A stretch of DNA of 64,000 nt from Lachnospiraceae bacterium UBA7076 (GCA_002493625.1 DKZK01000013.1:43573-107572); one strand, 5' to 3'. Positions 18,403 to 26,619 are shown, numbered from the stretch's first letter. Notes: generated from the letters alone by a model not told the origin. Translations and numbers: made by a program.

Positions 18403-18431
18403 AATATAACATACTTGCCGCCCCGAAGCAA
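18403..18431 (-). promoter_or_regulatory. sigma-A promoter of the antisense RNA
   Basis: On the minus strand TTGCTT (18431-18426) and TATATT (18408-18403) are spaced by exactly 17 bases. It points toward the toxin gene and away from the S10 promoter 29 bases to its right. Confidence 0.68.
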
Positions 18432-18459
18432 GCATTTCTCAAAAAAAGTAAAAAAGTGC

Positions 18460-18488
18460 TTGCAATATGCATTTCCCTGTTATATAAT
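18460..18488 (+). promoter_or_regulatory. sigma-A promoter of the S10 ribosomal operon
   Basis: TTGCAA 18460-18465, a 17-base spacer and a perfect TATAAT 18483-18488. Start would be near 18495, giving a leader of about 270 bases before rpsJ. Confidence 0.8.
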
Positions 18489-18494
18489 AACCCT

Positions 18495-18745
18495 TGCTGT
18501 GACATTGATAGCGTGGAAGCGGAGGTTGCTGCGCATATGCAGGTCATTTCGTGGAGCGAATGTCAATTAAAAATAACTGGCGACAAGTCACTGTACTTAT
18601 ATCATCCGTTATTGGTTCCGGTTTACAAAGTAAGTTCGAAACCATGCAGGACGGAAATGACGTGTGAAAAGGAATGTTTAAAAATATGACACACACGGGA
18701 AAGTTGTACAGTCACCACTTGTCGTACTAATAACAAAGTGCGAAA
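18495..18745 (+). promoter_or_regulatory. structured leader RNA of the S10 operon, candidate autoregulatory element
   Basis: The 5' untranslated region can fold into a multi-branched structure. A long-range stem pairs CGACAAGT-ACTGTAC (18581-18596) with GTACAGT-ACTTGTCG (18706-18724). It encloses one hairpin closed by TTCCG/CGGAA and GGTTT/AAACC (18616-18656) and another closed by CGTGTG/CACACG (18661-18697). S10 operons are commonly controlled by L4 or another operon product binding such a leader. I cannot match it to a named family by eye. Confidence 0.55.
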
Positions 18746-18762
18746 AGGAGGCGGCTTTTTTT

Positions 18763-19074
18763 ATGGCAAGTCAAATTATGAGAATCACATTGAAGGCGTA
18801 CGATCACAAGTTAATCGATCAGGCTGCAAAGCAGATTATTGAAACTGTAAAGAGTACAGGAGCAAAGGTTAGCGGACCTGTTCCGATGCCTACAAAGGTT
18901 GAGAAGGTTACAATCCTCAGAGCTGTTCATAAGTATAAGGATTCCAGAGAACAGTTTGAGCAGAGAACTCACAAGAGACTTATTGATGTACTTACACCAT
19001 CACAAAAGACAATTGATGCATTACAGAAGCTCGATATGTCAGCAGGCGTGTACATTGATGTCAAAATGAAGTAA
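18763..19074 (+). CDS. rpsJ: 30S ribosomal protein S10
   Basis: 103 residues, normal length; opens MASQIMRITLKAYDHKLID and contains the conserved GPVPMPTK loop that reaches into the 30S head. S10 also pairs with NusB in transcription antitermination. First gene of the cluster, ATG behind AAAGGAGG. Confidence 0.98.
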   Translation: MASQIMRITLKAYDHKLIDQAAKQIIETVKSTGAKVSGPVPMPTKVEKVTILRAVHKYKDSREQFEQRTHKRLIDVLTPSQKTIDALQKLDMSAGVYIDVKMK

Positions 19075-19127
19075 AAATTGATATGCAGTACCTGGTTACA
19101 TTTTAAATAGCTTCCTTAAAAAACAGC

Positions 19128-19180
19128 TTCCTTATATAAAAGTATATATTAAGGAATGCGTGAAAGCGTGAAAACGCATA
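19128..19180 (+). promoter_or_regulatory. two hairpins in the unusually long rpsJ-rplC spacer
   Basis: The 180-base gap between rpsJ and rplC holds a stem TTCCTTA/TTAAGGAA with a TATATA-rich loop (19128-19156) and a second TGCGT/ACGCA stem (19157-19180). No U tract follows, so these are not obvious terminators; they may be an internal control or processing site. Confidence 0.4.
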
Positions 19181-19254
19181 GGAACATTTAAAATGAATTC
19201 AGTATGATTACGATGGGTAATCCGCTGTGAATTAAATTAGGAGGAAATTTTAAA

Positions 19255-19938
19255 ATGAAGAAGGCTATTTTAGCAACAAAAGTCGGAATGACTCAAATCT
19301 TCAACGAAGACGGTGTTCTTACACCGGTAACAGTATTACAGGCCGGTCCGTGTGTTGTAACTCAGGTAAAAACAGTTGACAATGACGGTTACGATGCAAT
19401 TCAGGTTGGGCTTGGCGAAAAGAAGGAAAGAGTGACTACTAAGGATGTTTCAGGTAAGAAGGTTATCAGAAACCCACATGGCGCCACTAAGGCAGAGGCA
19501 GGACATTTCAAGAAGGCAGGAACGACACCTAAGAGATATGTAAGAGAATTCAGATTGGAAAACGTTGCAGATTTCAATGCGGGCGATGAAATCAAGGCTG
19601 ATATTTTTGCAGAGGGTGACAAGATAGATGTTACTGCTAAGTCAAAGGGTAAGGGATTTGCAGGTGGTATCAAGAGATACGGCATGAGATCCGGTCCTTC
19701 CGCTCACGGTTCAAAATACCATCGTCATGCGGGCTCAAATGGTTCTGCAACAACTCCGGGCAGGGTATTCAAGGGAAAGAAGATGCCTGGTCACATGGGT
19801 AACGTAAGAGTTACTGTTCAGAATCTTGAGATTGTTAAGATAGATGTTGAAAACAATGTAATCTTGGTAAAGGGCGCAGTTCCGGGACCTAAGAAATCAT
19901 TAGTAATGATTAAGGAAACAGTAAAAGTCGGTAAATAG
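19255..19938 (+). CDS. rplC: 50S ribosomal protein L3
   Basis: 227 residues; binds the 3' end of 23S rRNA early in 50S assembly and its central loop approaches the peptidyl-transferase centre. Start MKKAILATKVGMTQIF and the loop GMRSGPSAHGSKYHR are diagnostic. Slightly longer than the 209-residue E. coli protein, by an insertion at about 65-80. Strong AGGAGG site. Confidence 0.98.
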   Translation: MKKAILATKVGMTQIFNEDGVLTPVTVLQAGPCVVTQVKTVDNDGYDAIQVGLGEKKERVTTKDVSGKKVIRNPHGATKAEAGHFKKAGTTPKRYVREFRLENVADFNAGDEIKADIFAEGDKIDVTAKSKGKGFAGGIKRYGMRSGPSAHGSKYHRHAGSNGSATTPGRVFKGKKMPGHMGNVRVTVQNLEIVKIDVENNVILVKGAVPGPKKSLVMIKETVKVGK

Positions 19939-19967
19939 CCGGTTTTTCAGGAAGGAGGAACATTTAG

Positions 19968-20588
19968 ATGGCAACAGTAGCTGTTTATAACATCGAAGGC
20001 AAGGAAGTTGATAAGCTTGAACTTAATGACAACGTATTCGGTGTTGAAATAAATGAACAATTAGTACACAAGGCTGTAGTTACCCAGCTCGCTAACAAGC
20101 GTCAGGGAACACAGAGCGCAAAAACACGTTCCGAGGTATCCGGCGGTGGAAAGAAGCCGTGGAGACAGAAGGGAACAGGTCACGCAAGACAGGGTTCAAT
20201 CAGAGCGCCTCAGTGGAAGGGCGGCGGAGTTGTATTTGCTCCAAAGCCAAGGGATTATTCCATGAAGATGAACAAGAGAGAGAAACAGATTGCAATGAAG
20301 TCAGCGCTTACTTCAAAGGTTCAGACCGCAAAGCTTATCGTTGTTGATGAATTTAACATTGATGAGATTAAGACTTCAAGATTTGTCAAGATTCTTGACA
20401 ATCTTAAAAGCCCTAAGGCATTGGTAGTAACGAAGGAAAAAGACGAAAAGGTTTATCTTTCAGCAAGAAATATACCTACAGTTAAGACTGCTTTGGCAAA
20501 CACAATTAATGTATATGATATCCTTAAGTATGAATCACTTGTAATTACTAAGGATGCCGTAGCTGCAATCGAGGAGGTGTATGCATAA
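19968..20588 (+). CDS. rplD: 50S ribosomal protein L4
   Basis: 206 residues; lines the nascent-peptide tunnel and in several bacteria represses its own S10 operon, making it the first suspect ligand for the leader at 18495. The tunnel loop with RQGTQSAKTRSEVSGGGKKPWRQKG-type residues (about 45-70) is intact. Its stop shares one base with the rplW start. Confidence 0.98.
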   Translation: MATVAVYNIEGKEVDKLELNDNVFGVEINEQLVHKAVVTQLANKRQGTQSAKTRSEVSGGGKKPWRQKGTGHARQGSIRAPQWKGGGVVFAPKPRDYSMKMNKREKQIAMKSALTSKVQTAKLIVVDEFNIDEIKTSRFVKILDNLKSPKALVVTKEKDEKVYLSARNIPTVKTALANTINVYDILKYESLVITKDAVAAIEEVYA

Positions 20589-20887
20589 TGGCAGATATTA
20601 AATATTATGACGTTATCTTAAAGCCGGTTCTTACAGAAAAGAGCATGAACATAATGGCAGAAAAAAAATATACATTTTATGTTCATCCGGATGCAACCAA
20701 GACTCAGGTTAAGGAAGCTGTTGAAAAGATGTTTGACGGTGTTAAGGTAGCAAAGGTTAATACAATGAATATTGCAGGCAAGACAAAAAGACGTGGCACG
20801 ACATATGGAAAGACTGCAAAAAGAAAAAAGGCAATCGTACAGCTTACTGCTGAGAGCAGCGATATTCAGTTGTTCGAGGGACTGTAG
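20588..20887 (+). CDS. rplW: 50S ribosomal protein L23
   Basis: 99 residues; sits at the tunnel exit and is the docking site for trigger factor and SRP. Core LTEKSMNIMAEKKYTFYV and the loop NTMNIAGKTKRRG are present. Translationally coupled to rplD by a one-base overlap. Confidence 0.98.
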   Translation: MADIKYYDVILKPVLTEKSMNIMAEKKYTFYVHPDATKTQVKEAVEKMFDGVKVAKVNTMNIAGKTKRRGTTYGKTAKRKKAIVQLTAESSDIQLFEGL

Positions 20888-20912
20888 AATGTAAATCGAA
20901 AGGAGAAACAAA

Positions 20913-21755
20913 ATGGGAATTAAGACTTATAACCCATATACACCTTCCAGAAGGAATATGACCGGTCTTGATTTTTCAGAGATTACAAAGACTACTCCTG
21001 AAAAGTCACTTCTTGCCAAGAAGTCAAAAAATTCCGGACGTAACAATCAGGGTAAAATCACTGTAAGACATCACGGTGGTGGAAATAGACAAAAATACAG
21101 AATCGTTGATTTTAAGAGAAGAAAGGATGACATACCTGCAAAGGTTGCTGCAATCGAGTACGATCCTAACAGAACTGCAAACATTGCGCTTCTTCACTAT
21201 GTTGATGGCGAGAAGGCATACATCATTGCGCCTGTGGGACTTAAGGTTGGGGATATGCTTATGAGCGGCCCGAATGCAGAGGTAAGAGTTGGCAATTGCC
21301 TGCCGCTCTCTGACATTCCGGTCGGTACTGAAATTCACAATATTGAGCTTTATCCGGGCAAGGGAGCGCAGCTTGTGCGTTCAGCAGGTAACTCCGCTCA
21401 GCTTATGGCAAAGGAAGGAAAGTATGCAACACTCCGTCTTCCTTCCGGCGAGATGAGAATGGTTCCTATCGTTTGCCGTGCGACAATCGGACAGGTTGGA
21501 AATATTGAGCACGGACTTGTTAATATCGGTAAGGCAGGACGTAAGCGTCACATGGGAATAAGACCTACAGTAAGAGGTTCCGTTATGAACCCGAACGACC
21601 ATCCACATGGTGGTGGTGAAGGTAGAACCAGCATCGGTAGACCAGGACCTTCTACTCCTTGGGGTAAACCGGCACTGGGACTTAAGACCAGAAAGAAGAA
21701 CAAGCAGTCTAACAAGCTGATAATAAGAACAAGAGACGGTAAGAACGTTAAGTAA
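20913..21755 (+). CDS. rplB: 50S ribosomal protein L2
   Basis: 280 residues; supports subunit joining and peptidyl transfer. The near-C-terminal stretch MNPNDHPHGGGEGR carries the conserved His (HPHGGG) long linked to peptidyl-transferase function. N-terminal GIKTYNPYTPSRR is typical of Clostridia. Confidence 0.98.
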   Translation: MGIKTYNPYTPSRRNMTGLDFSEITKTTPEKSLLAKKSKNSGRNNQGKITVRHHGGGNRQKYRIVDFKRRKDDIPAKVAAIEYDPNRTANIALLHYVDGEKAYIIAPVGLKVGDMLMSGPNAEVRVGNCLPLSDIPVGTEIHNIELYPGKGAQLVRSAGNSAQLMAKEGKYATLRLPSGEMRMVPIVCRATIGQVGNIEHGLVNIGKAGRKRHMGIRPTVRGSVMNPNDHPHGGGEGRTSIGRPGPSTPWGKPALGLKTRKKNKQSNKLIIRTRDGKNVK

Positions 21756-21766
21756 GGAGGTAACAT

Positions 21767-22048
21767 ATGGCTCGTTCATTAAAAAAAGGACCATTTGCAG
21801 ACGAGAGTTTATTAAAGAAAATAGATGCACTTAATGCGGCAAATGACAAGCAGGTTATTAAAACATGGTCACGCCGTTCAACTATCTTCCCTTCATTTGT
21901 AGGTCATACGATAGCAGTATATGATGGAAGAAAGCATGTGCCTGTATATGTAACTGAGGATATGGTTGGACATAAGCTCGGTGAGTTCGTTGCAACAAGA
22001 ACATACAGAGGACATGGCAAGGATGAGAAAAAGGGTAAGAAGAAATAA
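21767..22048 (+). CDS. rpsS: 30S ribosomal protein S19
   Basis: 93 residues; forms a complex with S13 near the A-site tRNA in the 30S head. MARSLKKGPFAD and the IFPSFVGHTIAVYDGRKH core are diagnostic. Begins 11 bases after rplB behind AAGGAGG. Confidence 0.98.
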   Translation: MARSLKKGPFADESLLKKIDALNAANDKQVIKTWSRRSTIFPSFVGHTIAVYDGRKHVPVYVTEDMVGHKLGEFVATRTYRGHGKDEKKGKKK

Positions 22049-22067
22049 GTGAGAGGAGGAGACATTC

Positions 22068-22454
22068 ATGGCAAAAGGACATAGATCCCAGATTAAGAGA
22101 CTCAGAAATGAAAATAAGGATACAAGACCAAAGGCTACCGTATCTTATGCCAGGGTTTCAGTGACAAAGGCATGCTTTGTGTTAGATGCAATAAGAGGCA
22201 AGGATGTAACTTCAGCACTTGGTATTCTTGCTTATAACAACAGATACGCTTCAAGGGTTATTGAGAAGCTCTTAAAGTCAGCTATTGCAAATGCAGAGAA
22301 TAACAATGGAATGAAGGCAGAGGACCTTTACATTGCTGAATGTTATGCAAATAAAGGACCAACAATGAAAAGAATTCAACCAAGGGCACAGGGCAGGGCT
22401 TACAGAATCGAGAAGAGAACAAGCCACATCACTATTGTGCTGGATGAAAGATAG
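22068..22454 (+). CDS. rplV: 50S ribosomal protein L22
   Basis: 128 residues; its beta-hairpin narrows the exit tunnel and is a macrolide-resistance hot spot. Hairpin residues GPTMKRIQPRAQGRA are intact. The first 20 residues (GHRSQIKRLRNENKDTR) extend the short E. coli form, as in other Clostridia. Confidence 0.97.
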   Translation: MAKGHRSQIKRLRNENKDTRPKATVSYARVSVTKACFVLDAIRGKDVTSALGILAYNNRYASRVIEKLLKSAIANAENNNGMKAEDLYIAECYANKGPTMKRIQPRAQGRAYRIEKRTSHITIVLDER

Positions 22455-22466
22455 GAGGTAAGCAGA

Positions 22467-23132
22467 GTGGGACAGAAGGTTAATCCACATGGTTTAAGAG
22501 TCGGAATAATCAAGGATTGGGATTCAAAGTGGTATGCTGAGACAAAAAACGGCGAATTTGCAGACAATCTTGTTGAAGATTATAAAATCAGAGAGTTTAT
22601 AAAGAAAGAGCTTTATCAGGCAAATATTTCTAAGATTGAGATTGAGAGAACCGCAGACAGGGTTAAGGTAAGCGTTTATACTGCAAAGCCCGGTGTTGTT
22701 ATAGGTAAGGGCGGAGCCGGTATCGAGAAGGTTAAGGCTAAGGTTCAGAAGCTTACCAAAAAGAAGCTTATCATTGACATTAAGGAAATTAAGAAGCCGG
22801 ATCTGGATGCACAGCTTGTAGCAGAGAATATTGCTGCGCAGCTTGAGAACCGTATTTCCTTCAGAAGGGCAATGAAGTCATGCATGGGCAGAACCATGAA
22901 GGCAGGAGCGCTTGGAATAAAGACTGCATGTTCAGGAAGACTTGGCGGCGCAGATATGGCAAGAACAGAGTTTTACAGCGAGGGCACAATACCTTTGCAG
23001 ACTCTCCGCGCCGATATCGACTACGGTTTTGCTGAGGCAGATACAACATACGGTAAAGTTGGTGTTAAGACATGGATTTACCATGGAGAAGTACTTCCTA
23101 CTAAGGGAAATAAGGAAGGGAGCGATAAATAA
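22467..23132 (+). CDS. rpsC: 30S ribosomal protein S3
   Basis: 221 residues; part of the mRNA entry channel, with helicase-like activity. The KH domain motif VIGKGGAGIEKVK and the C-terminal TTYGKVGVKTWIYHGE are clear. GTG start at 22467 behind AGGAGG; begins MGQKVNPHG as universally. Overlaps rplP by one base. Confidence 0.98.
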   Translation: MGQKVNPHGLRVGIIKDWDSKWYAETKNGEFADNLVEDYKIREFIKKELYQANISKIEIERTADRVKVSVYTAKPGVVIGKGGAGIEKVKAKVQKLTKKKLIIDIKEIKKPDLDAQLVAENIAAQLENRISFRRAMKSCMGRTMKAGALGIKTACSGRLGGADMARTEFYSEGTIPLQTLRADIDYGFAEADTTYGKVGVKTWIYHGEVLPTKGNKEGSDK

Positions 23133-23566
23133 TGTTAATGCCTAAAAGAGTTAAGCGTCGTAAGCAGTTCAGAGGCTCTATGAAGGGAAAGGCGCTTAGA
23201 GGAAATAAAATAACAAATGGCGAGTATGGTATCGTAGCAATGGAGCCTGCATGGATTAAGTCCAATCAGATTGAGGCTGCCCGTATTGCCATGACACGTT
23301 ACGTAAAGCGTAATGGTAAGGTTTGGATAAAGATTTTCCCTGACAAGCCGGTAACAGCTAAGCCTGCTGAGACCCGTATGGGTTCCGGTAAAGGTTCGCT
23401 TGAGTACTGGGTTGCAGTTGTTAAGCCTGGAAGGGTGCTTTTTGAGATTGCAGGTGTTCCGGAGGAAACTGCAAAGGAGGCACTTCGTCTTGCGACACAC
23501 AAGCTTCCGTTGAAGTGTAAGATTGTGTCAAAGGCAGACTTAGAAGTCAGCGAAGGAGGTAAATAG
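23132..23566 (+). CDS. rplP: 50S ribosomal protein L16
   Basis: 144 residues; organises the A-site region of 23S rRNA. MLMPKRVKRRKQFRG and the RMGSGKG loop are diagnostic. Overlaps the last base of rpsC, so translation is coupled. Confidence 0.98.
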   Translation: MLMPKRVKRRKQFRGSMKGKALRGNKITNGEYGIVAMEPAWIKSNQIEAARIAMTRYVKRNGKVWIKIFPDKPVTAKPAETRMGSGKGSLEYWVAVVKPGRVLFEIAGVPEETAKEALRLATHKLPLKCKIVSKADLEVSEGGK

Positions 23567-23568
23567 CA

Positions 23569-23769
23569 GTGAAGCTTAAAGAATATAGAGAAGAATTAAA
23601 GGCAAAATCACTTGAGGAATTACAGAGCGATTTAGTAGCTGCTAAGAAGGAATTATTTAACCTGAGATTCCAGAATGCCACTAATCAGCTTGAGAATACA
23701 AGCAGAATCAAGGATGTCAGAAGAAACATCGCCAGAATACAGACTATAATAGCCCAGAAGGCTAACTAA
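23569..23769 (+). CDS. rpmC: 50S ribosomal protein L29
   Basis: 66 residues, two-helix protein near the tunnel exit that helps L23 form the trigger-factor site. MKLKEYREELKAKS and NLRFQNATNQLENTSRI are typical. GTG start 2 bases after rplP, with its ribosome site inside the rplP end. Confidence 0.97.
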   Translation: MKLKEYREELKAKSLEELQSDLVAAKKELFNLRFQNATNQLENTSRIKDVRRNIARIQTIIAQKAN

Positions 23770-23792
23770 TTATCGTAAAAGGAGGAATTATT

Positions 23793-24047
23793 GTGGACAG
23801 AAATCTTAGAAAAACACGTGTAGGCTTAGTTACAAGTGATAAAATGGATAAGACAATTGTTGTTTCAATCGTTGACAATGTAAAGCATCCTCTTTACGGT
23901 AAGATTGTAAAGAGAACTTACAAATTGAAGGCTCATGATGAAAAGAATGAGTGCAGGATTGGTGATAGAGTAAAAGTTATGGAGACAAGACCACTTTCAA
24001 AGGATAAGAGATGGAGACTTGTTGAGATAATCGAGAAAGCTAAGTAA
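23793..24047 (+). CDS. rpsQ: 30S ribosomal protein S17
   Basis: 84 residues, OB fold; primary 16S rRNA binder needed for early 30S assembly. MDRNLRKTRVGLVTSDKMDKT and the ETRPLSKDKRWRLVEI end are diagnostic. GTG start behind AAGGAGG. Confidence 0.98.
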   Translation: MDRNLRKTRVGLVTSDKMDKTIVVSIVDNVKHPLYGKIVKRTYKLKAHDEKNECRIGDRVKVMETRPLSKDKRWRLVEIIEKAK

Positions 24048-24061
24048 AGGAGGCATAAGCA

Positions 24062-24430
24062 ATGGTTCAGCAGGAAACAAGACTTAAGGTTGCTGACAAT
24101 ACAGGTGCTAAGGAGCTTCTCTGCATCAGGGTATTAGGCGGTTCAACCAGAAGATATGCAAACATCGGTGATATCATCGTTGCCTCCGTTAAGGATGCAA
24201 CGCCGGGCGGAGTTGTAAAGAAAGGTGACGTTGTAAAGGCTGTAGTGGTACGTTCCAAGAAGGGCGCGCGCCGTAAGGACGGTTCCTACATCAAGTTTGA
24301 TGAGAATGCAGCAGTTATCATAAAGGAAGACGGAAATCCAAGAGGAACCCGTATATTTGGACCTGTTGCAAGAGAGCTTCGTGATAAGAAGTTTATGAAG
24401 ATTGTATCTCTTGCACCGGAAGTATTATAG
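24062..24430 (+). CDS. rplN: 50S ribosomal protein L14
   Basis: 122 residues, standard length; forms intersubunit bridge B8 and binds the silencing factor RsfS. MVQQETRLKVADNTGAKEL and the GTRIFGPVARELR end are diagnostic. Confidence 0.98.
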   Translation: MVQQETRLKVADNTGAKELLCIRVLGGSTRRYANIGDIIVASVKDATPGGVVKKGDVVKAVVVRSKKGARRKDGSYIKFDENAAVIIKEDGNPRGTRIFGPVARELRDKKFMKIVSLAPEVL

Positions 24431-24442
24431 GAGGTAGAGACT

Positions 24443-24763
24443 GTGGCAACGATGAAAATTAAAAAAGACGATTTAGTCAGAGTGATTGCCGGCAAGGACA
24501 AAGGCAAAGAAGGAAAAGTATTAGCAGTTGATACTAAAAATAATAAGGTGCTTGTTGAGGGTGTTAATATTGTTCACAGACACAGTAAGCCGAGTATGCA
24601 GAATCAGCAGGGCGGCATTATTGACAAGGAAGCGCCTATTGCTATATCTAACGTAATGTATCTTCACAAGGGTAAGCCGGTCAGAATCGGTTTTATAGGT
24701 GAGAAGAAGGATAAGACGAGAGCTGCCAAGGTAAACGGCAAGCTTGAGGCTATTGATGACTAG
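24443..24763 (+). CDS. rplX: 50S ribosomal protein L24
   Basis: 106 residues; an assembly initiator that nucleates 23S folding. The KOW segment KKDDLVRVIAGKDKGKEG is at the N-terminus. GTG start behind AGGAGG; 12 bases after rplN. Confidence 0.97.
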   Translation: MATMKIKKDDLVRVIAGKDKGKEGKVLAVDTKNNKVLVEGVNIVHRHSKPSMQNQQGGIIDKEAPIAISNVMYLHKGKPVRIGFIGEKKDKTRAAKVNGKLEAIDD

Positions 24764-24790
24764 GAATACTAAGAAAGGAGGCATAGGAAT

Positions 24791-25330
24791 TTGAGCAGAC
24801 TTAAGGATATGTATAGCAACGAAATTAAAGATGCTATGACAAAAAAATTTGGATATAAAAATGTTATGCAGGTACCAAAGCTTGAGAAGATTGTTATCAA
24901 CATGGGTGTTGGCGAGGCAAGAGAGAATGCTAAGGTGCTTGATGCAGCTATAAAGGATTTAGAGATTATAACAGGTCAGAAGGCTGTTGTTACAAGAGCA
25001 AAGAAGTCGGTTGCAAACTTCAAGCTTAGAGAGGGAATGCCTATCGGATGCAAGGTTACACTCCGTGGCGAAAAGATGTATGAGTTTACTGACAGACTTG
25101 TTAATCTTGCGCTTCCTCGTGTACGTGACTTCAGAGGTGTTAATCCTAATGCGTTTGACGGCAGAGGAAACTATGCGCTTGGCATTAAGGAGCAGCTTAT
25201 TTTCCCGGAAATCGAGTACGATAAGATTGATAAGGTAAGAGGTATGGATGTTATATTTGTCACTACGGCAAATACTGACGAGGAAGCCCGCGAATTATTA
25301 ACGCTTTTCGGAATGCCATTTAAGAAGTAA
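24791..25330 (+). CDS. rplE: 50S ribosomal protein L5
   Basis: 179 residues; carries 5S rRNA and contacts P-site tRNA and S13. QVPKLEKIVINMGVGEA and LPRVRDFRGV are diagnostic. TTG start at 24791 behind AAAGGAGG, giving MSRLKDMY; no better start exists. Confidence 0.98.
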   Translation: MSRLKDMYSNEIKDAMTKKFGYKNVMQVPKLEKIVINMGVGEARENAKVLDAAIKDLEIITGQKAVVTRAKKSVANFKLREGMPIGCKVTLRGEKMYEFTDRLVNLALPRVRDFRGVNPNAFDGRGNYALGIKEQLIFPEIEYDKIDKVRGMDVIFVTTANTDEEARELLTLFGMPFKK

Positions 25331-25344
25331 TAGGAGGGAATAAC

Positions 25345-25530
25345 ATGGCAAAAACATCAATGAAGGTTAAGCAGCAGCGTGCTCAGAAGTTTTCTACAAG
25401 AGAGTACACCCGCTGTAAGATATGTGGTCGTCCACATGCATATTTAAGAAAATACGGAATCTGCAGAATCTGCTTCCGTGAGTTAGCATATAAGGGTCAG
25501 ATACCGGGCGTTAAGAAGTCGAGTTGGTAG
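25345..25530 (+). CDS. rpsN: 30S ribosomal protein S14, zinc-binding short form
   Basis: 61 residues, type Z. Two CxxC pairs (CKICGR and CRICFR) bind zinc, as in the B. subtilis housekeeping S14. No zinc-free paralogue occurs in this window. Confidence 0.98.
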   Translation: MAKTSMKVKQQRAQKFSTREYTRCKICGRPHAYLRKYGICRICFRELAYKGQIPGVKKSSW

Positions 25531-25533
25531 TTG

Positions 25534-25613
25534 TCCTAAGGAGGGACCCGCTTGCGGGAGGATACCTTAGGACGGACCCACGAAGTGGGAAGATTTCTTA
25601 GGACGGACCCGCG
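25534..25613 (+). repeat. 31-bp tandem palindromic repeat between rpsN and rpsH
   Basis: Three units begin at about 25534, 25565 and 25596. Each has YCTTAGGA (or its complement TCCTAAGG) followed by GGGACCC/GGACCCAC-type half palindromes: CCCGCTTGCGGG in unit 1, CCCACGAAGTGGG in unit 2, and a cut unit 3. Unit 1 is closed by TCCTAAGG/CCTTAGGA. Related palindromes lie at 34307 and 37672. It sits within the spc operon without breaking a gene. Confidence 0.8.
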
Positions 25614-25641
25614 AATTATATTAATAGGAGGCAAAAGAATT

Positions 25642-26043
25642 ATGTCAATGAGCGATCCAATTGCAGATATGCTTACAAGAATTCGTAATGCAAATACTGC
25701 AAAACATGATACAGTAGATATACCGGCATCTAAGATGAAGCTGGCGATTGCGGATATTCTTCTTAAAGAGGGATACATTAAGGCAGTTGACGTTGTTGAG
25801 GAAGGAAACTTCAAGACTATAAGGGTTACACTTAAGTATGGTGCAAATAAGAATGAGAAGGTACTTACCGGTCTTAAGAGAATTTCTAAGCCGGGACTTC
25901 GTGTGTATGCATCAAAGGATGAGCTTCCAAAGGTTCTCGGAGGACTTGGAACAGCTATCATTTCAACGAACAAGGGTGTGCTTACGGATAAGGAAGCAAG
26001 AAAAGAGAATGTCGGTGGAGAGGTTCTCGCTTTCATCTGGTAA
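25642..26043 (+). CDS. rpsH: 30S ribosomal protein S8
   Basis: 133 residues; binds helix 21 of 16S rRNA and in E. coli represses the spc operon. MSMSDPIADMLTRIRNAN is the classic start. The frame is open 30 codons further upstream through the tandem repeat, but AGGAGG sits just before ATG 25642, which also gives the family's normal length. GGEVLAFIW C-terminus is standard. Confidence 0.98.
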   Translation: MSMSDPIADMLTRIRNANTAKHDTVDIPASKMKLAIADILLKEGYIKAVDVVEEGNFKTIRVTLKYGANKNEKVLTGLKRISKPGLRVYASKDELPKVLGGLGTAIISTNKGVLTDKEARKENVGGEVLAFIW

Positions 26044-26079
26044 GAGACACATTAAAAATTATAAGGAGGATAAGGCGAA

Positions 26080-26619
26080 ATGTCACGAATTGGAAGAATG
26101 CCTATCGCTGTACCGGCAGGTGTTACTGTTGATATAGCAGAAAATAATAAGGTGACTGTAAAGGGACCGAAGGGAACTCTTGAGAGAGTGCTCCCTGCTG
26201 AGATGGAAATCACCAGAGAAGGTGAGGAAATTTTAGTAAAAAGGCCAAATGACTTAAAGAAAATGAAATCACTTCACGGTCTTACAAGAACGCTTATTAA
26301 CAACATGGTTGTTGGTGTTACGGAAGGATATACAAAGACTCTTGAGGTAAACGGAGTTGGTTACAGGGCAGCAAAGCAGGGCAGCAAGCTTACGCTTTCT
26401 CTCGGATTTTCACATCCGGTAGAGATGACTGATCCTGAGGGAATTACAACCACCGTTGACGGAAATAAGATTGTTGTAAGTGGTATTGATAAAGAGAAGG
26501 TTGGCCAGTACGCAGCCGAAATAAGAGAAAAGAGAGCTCCTGAACCATATAAGGGTAAGGGTATCAAGTACGATTATGAGGTTATCAGACGTAAGGTTGG
26601 TAAGACCGGTAAGAAATAA
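26080..26619 (+). CDS. rplF: 50S ribosomal protein L6
   Basis: 179 residues with two tandem L6 folds; near the factor-binding site. MSRIGRMPIAVPAGV and the C-terminal PEPYKGKGIKYDYEVIRRK signature are intact. Confidence 0.98.
   Translation: MSRIGRMPIAVPAGVTVDIAENNKVTVKGPKGTLERVLPAEMEITREGEEILVKRPNDLKKMKSLHGLTRTLINNMVVGVTEGYTKTLEVNGVGYRAAKQGSKLTLSLGFSHPVEMTDPEGITTTVDGNKIVVSGIDKEKVGQYAAEIREKRAPEPYKGKGIKYDYEVIRRKVGKTGKK

Noticed and set aside
25552..25641. Upstream extension of the rpsH frame through the tandem repeat
   Set aside because: S8 normally starts MSMSDPIADML, which has its own AGGAGG; the extra 30 codons are translation of the repeat.
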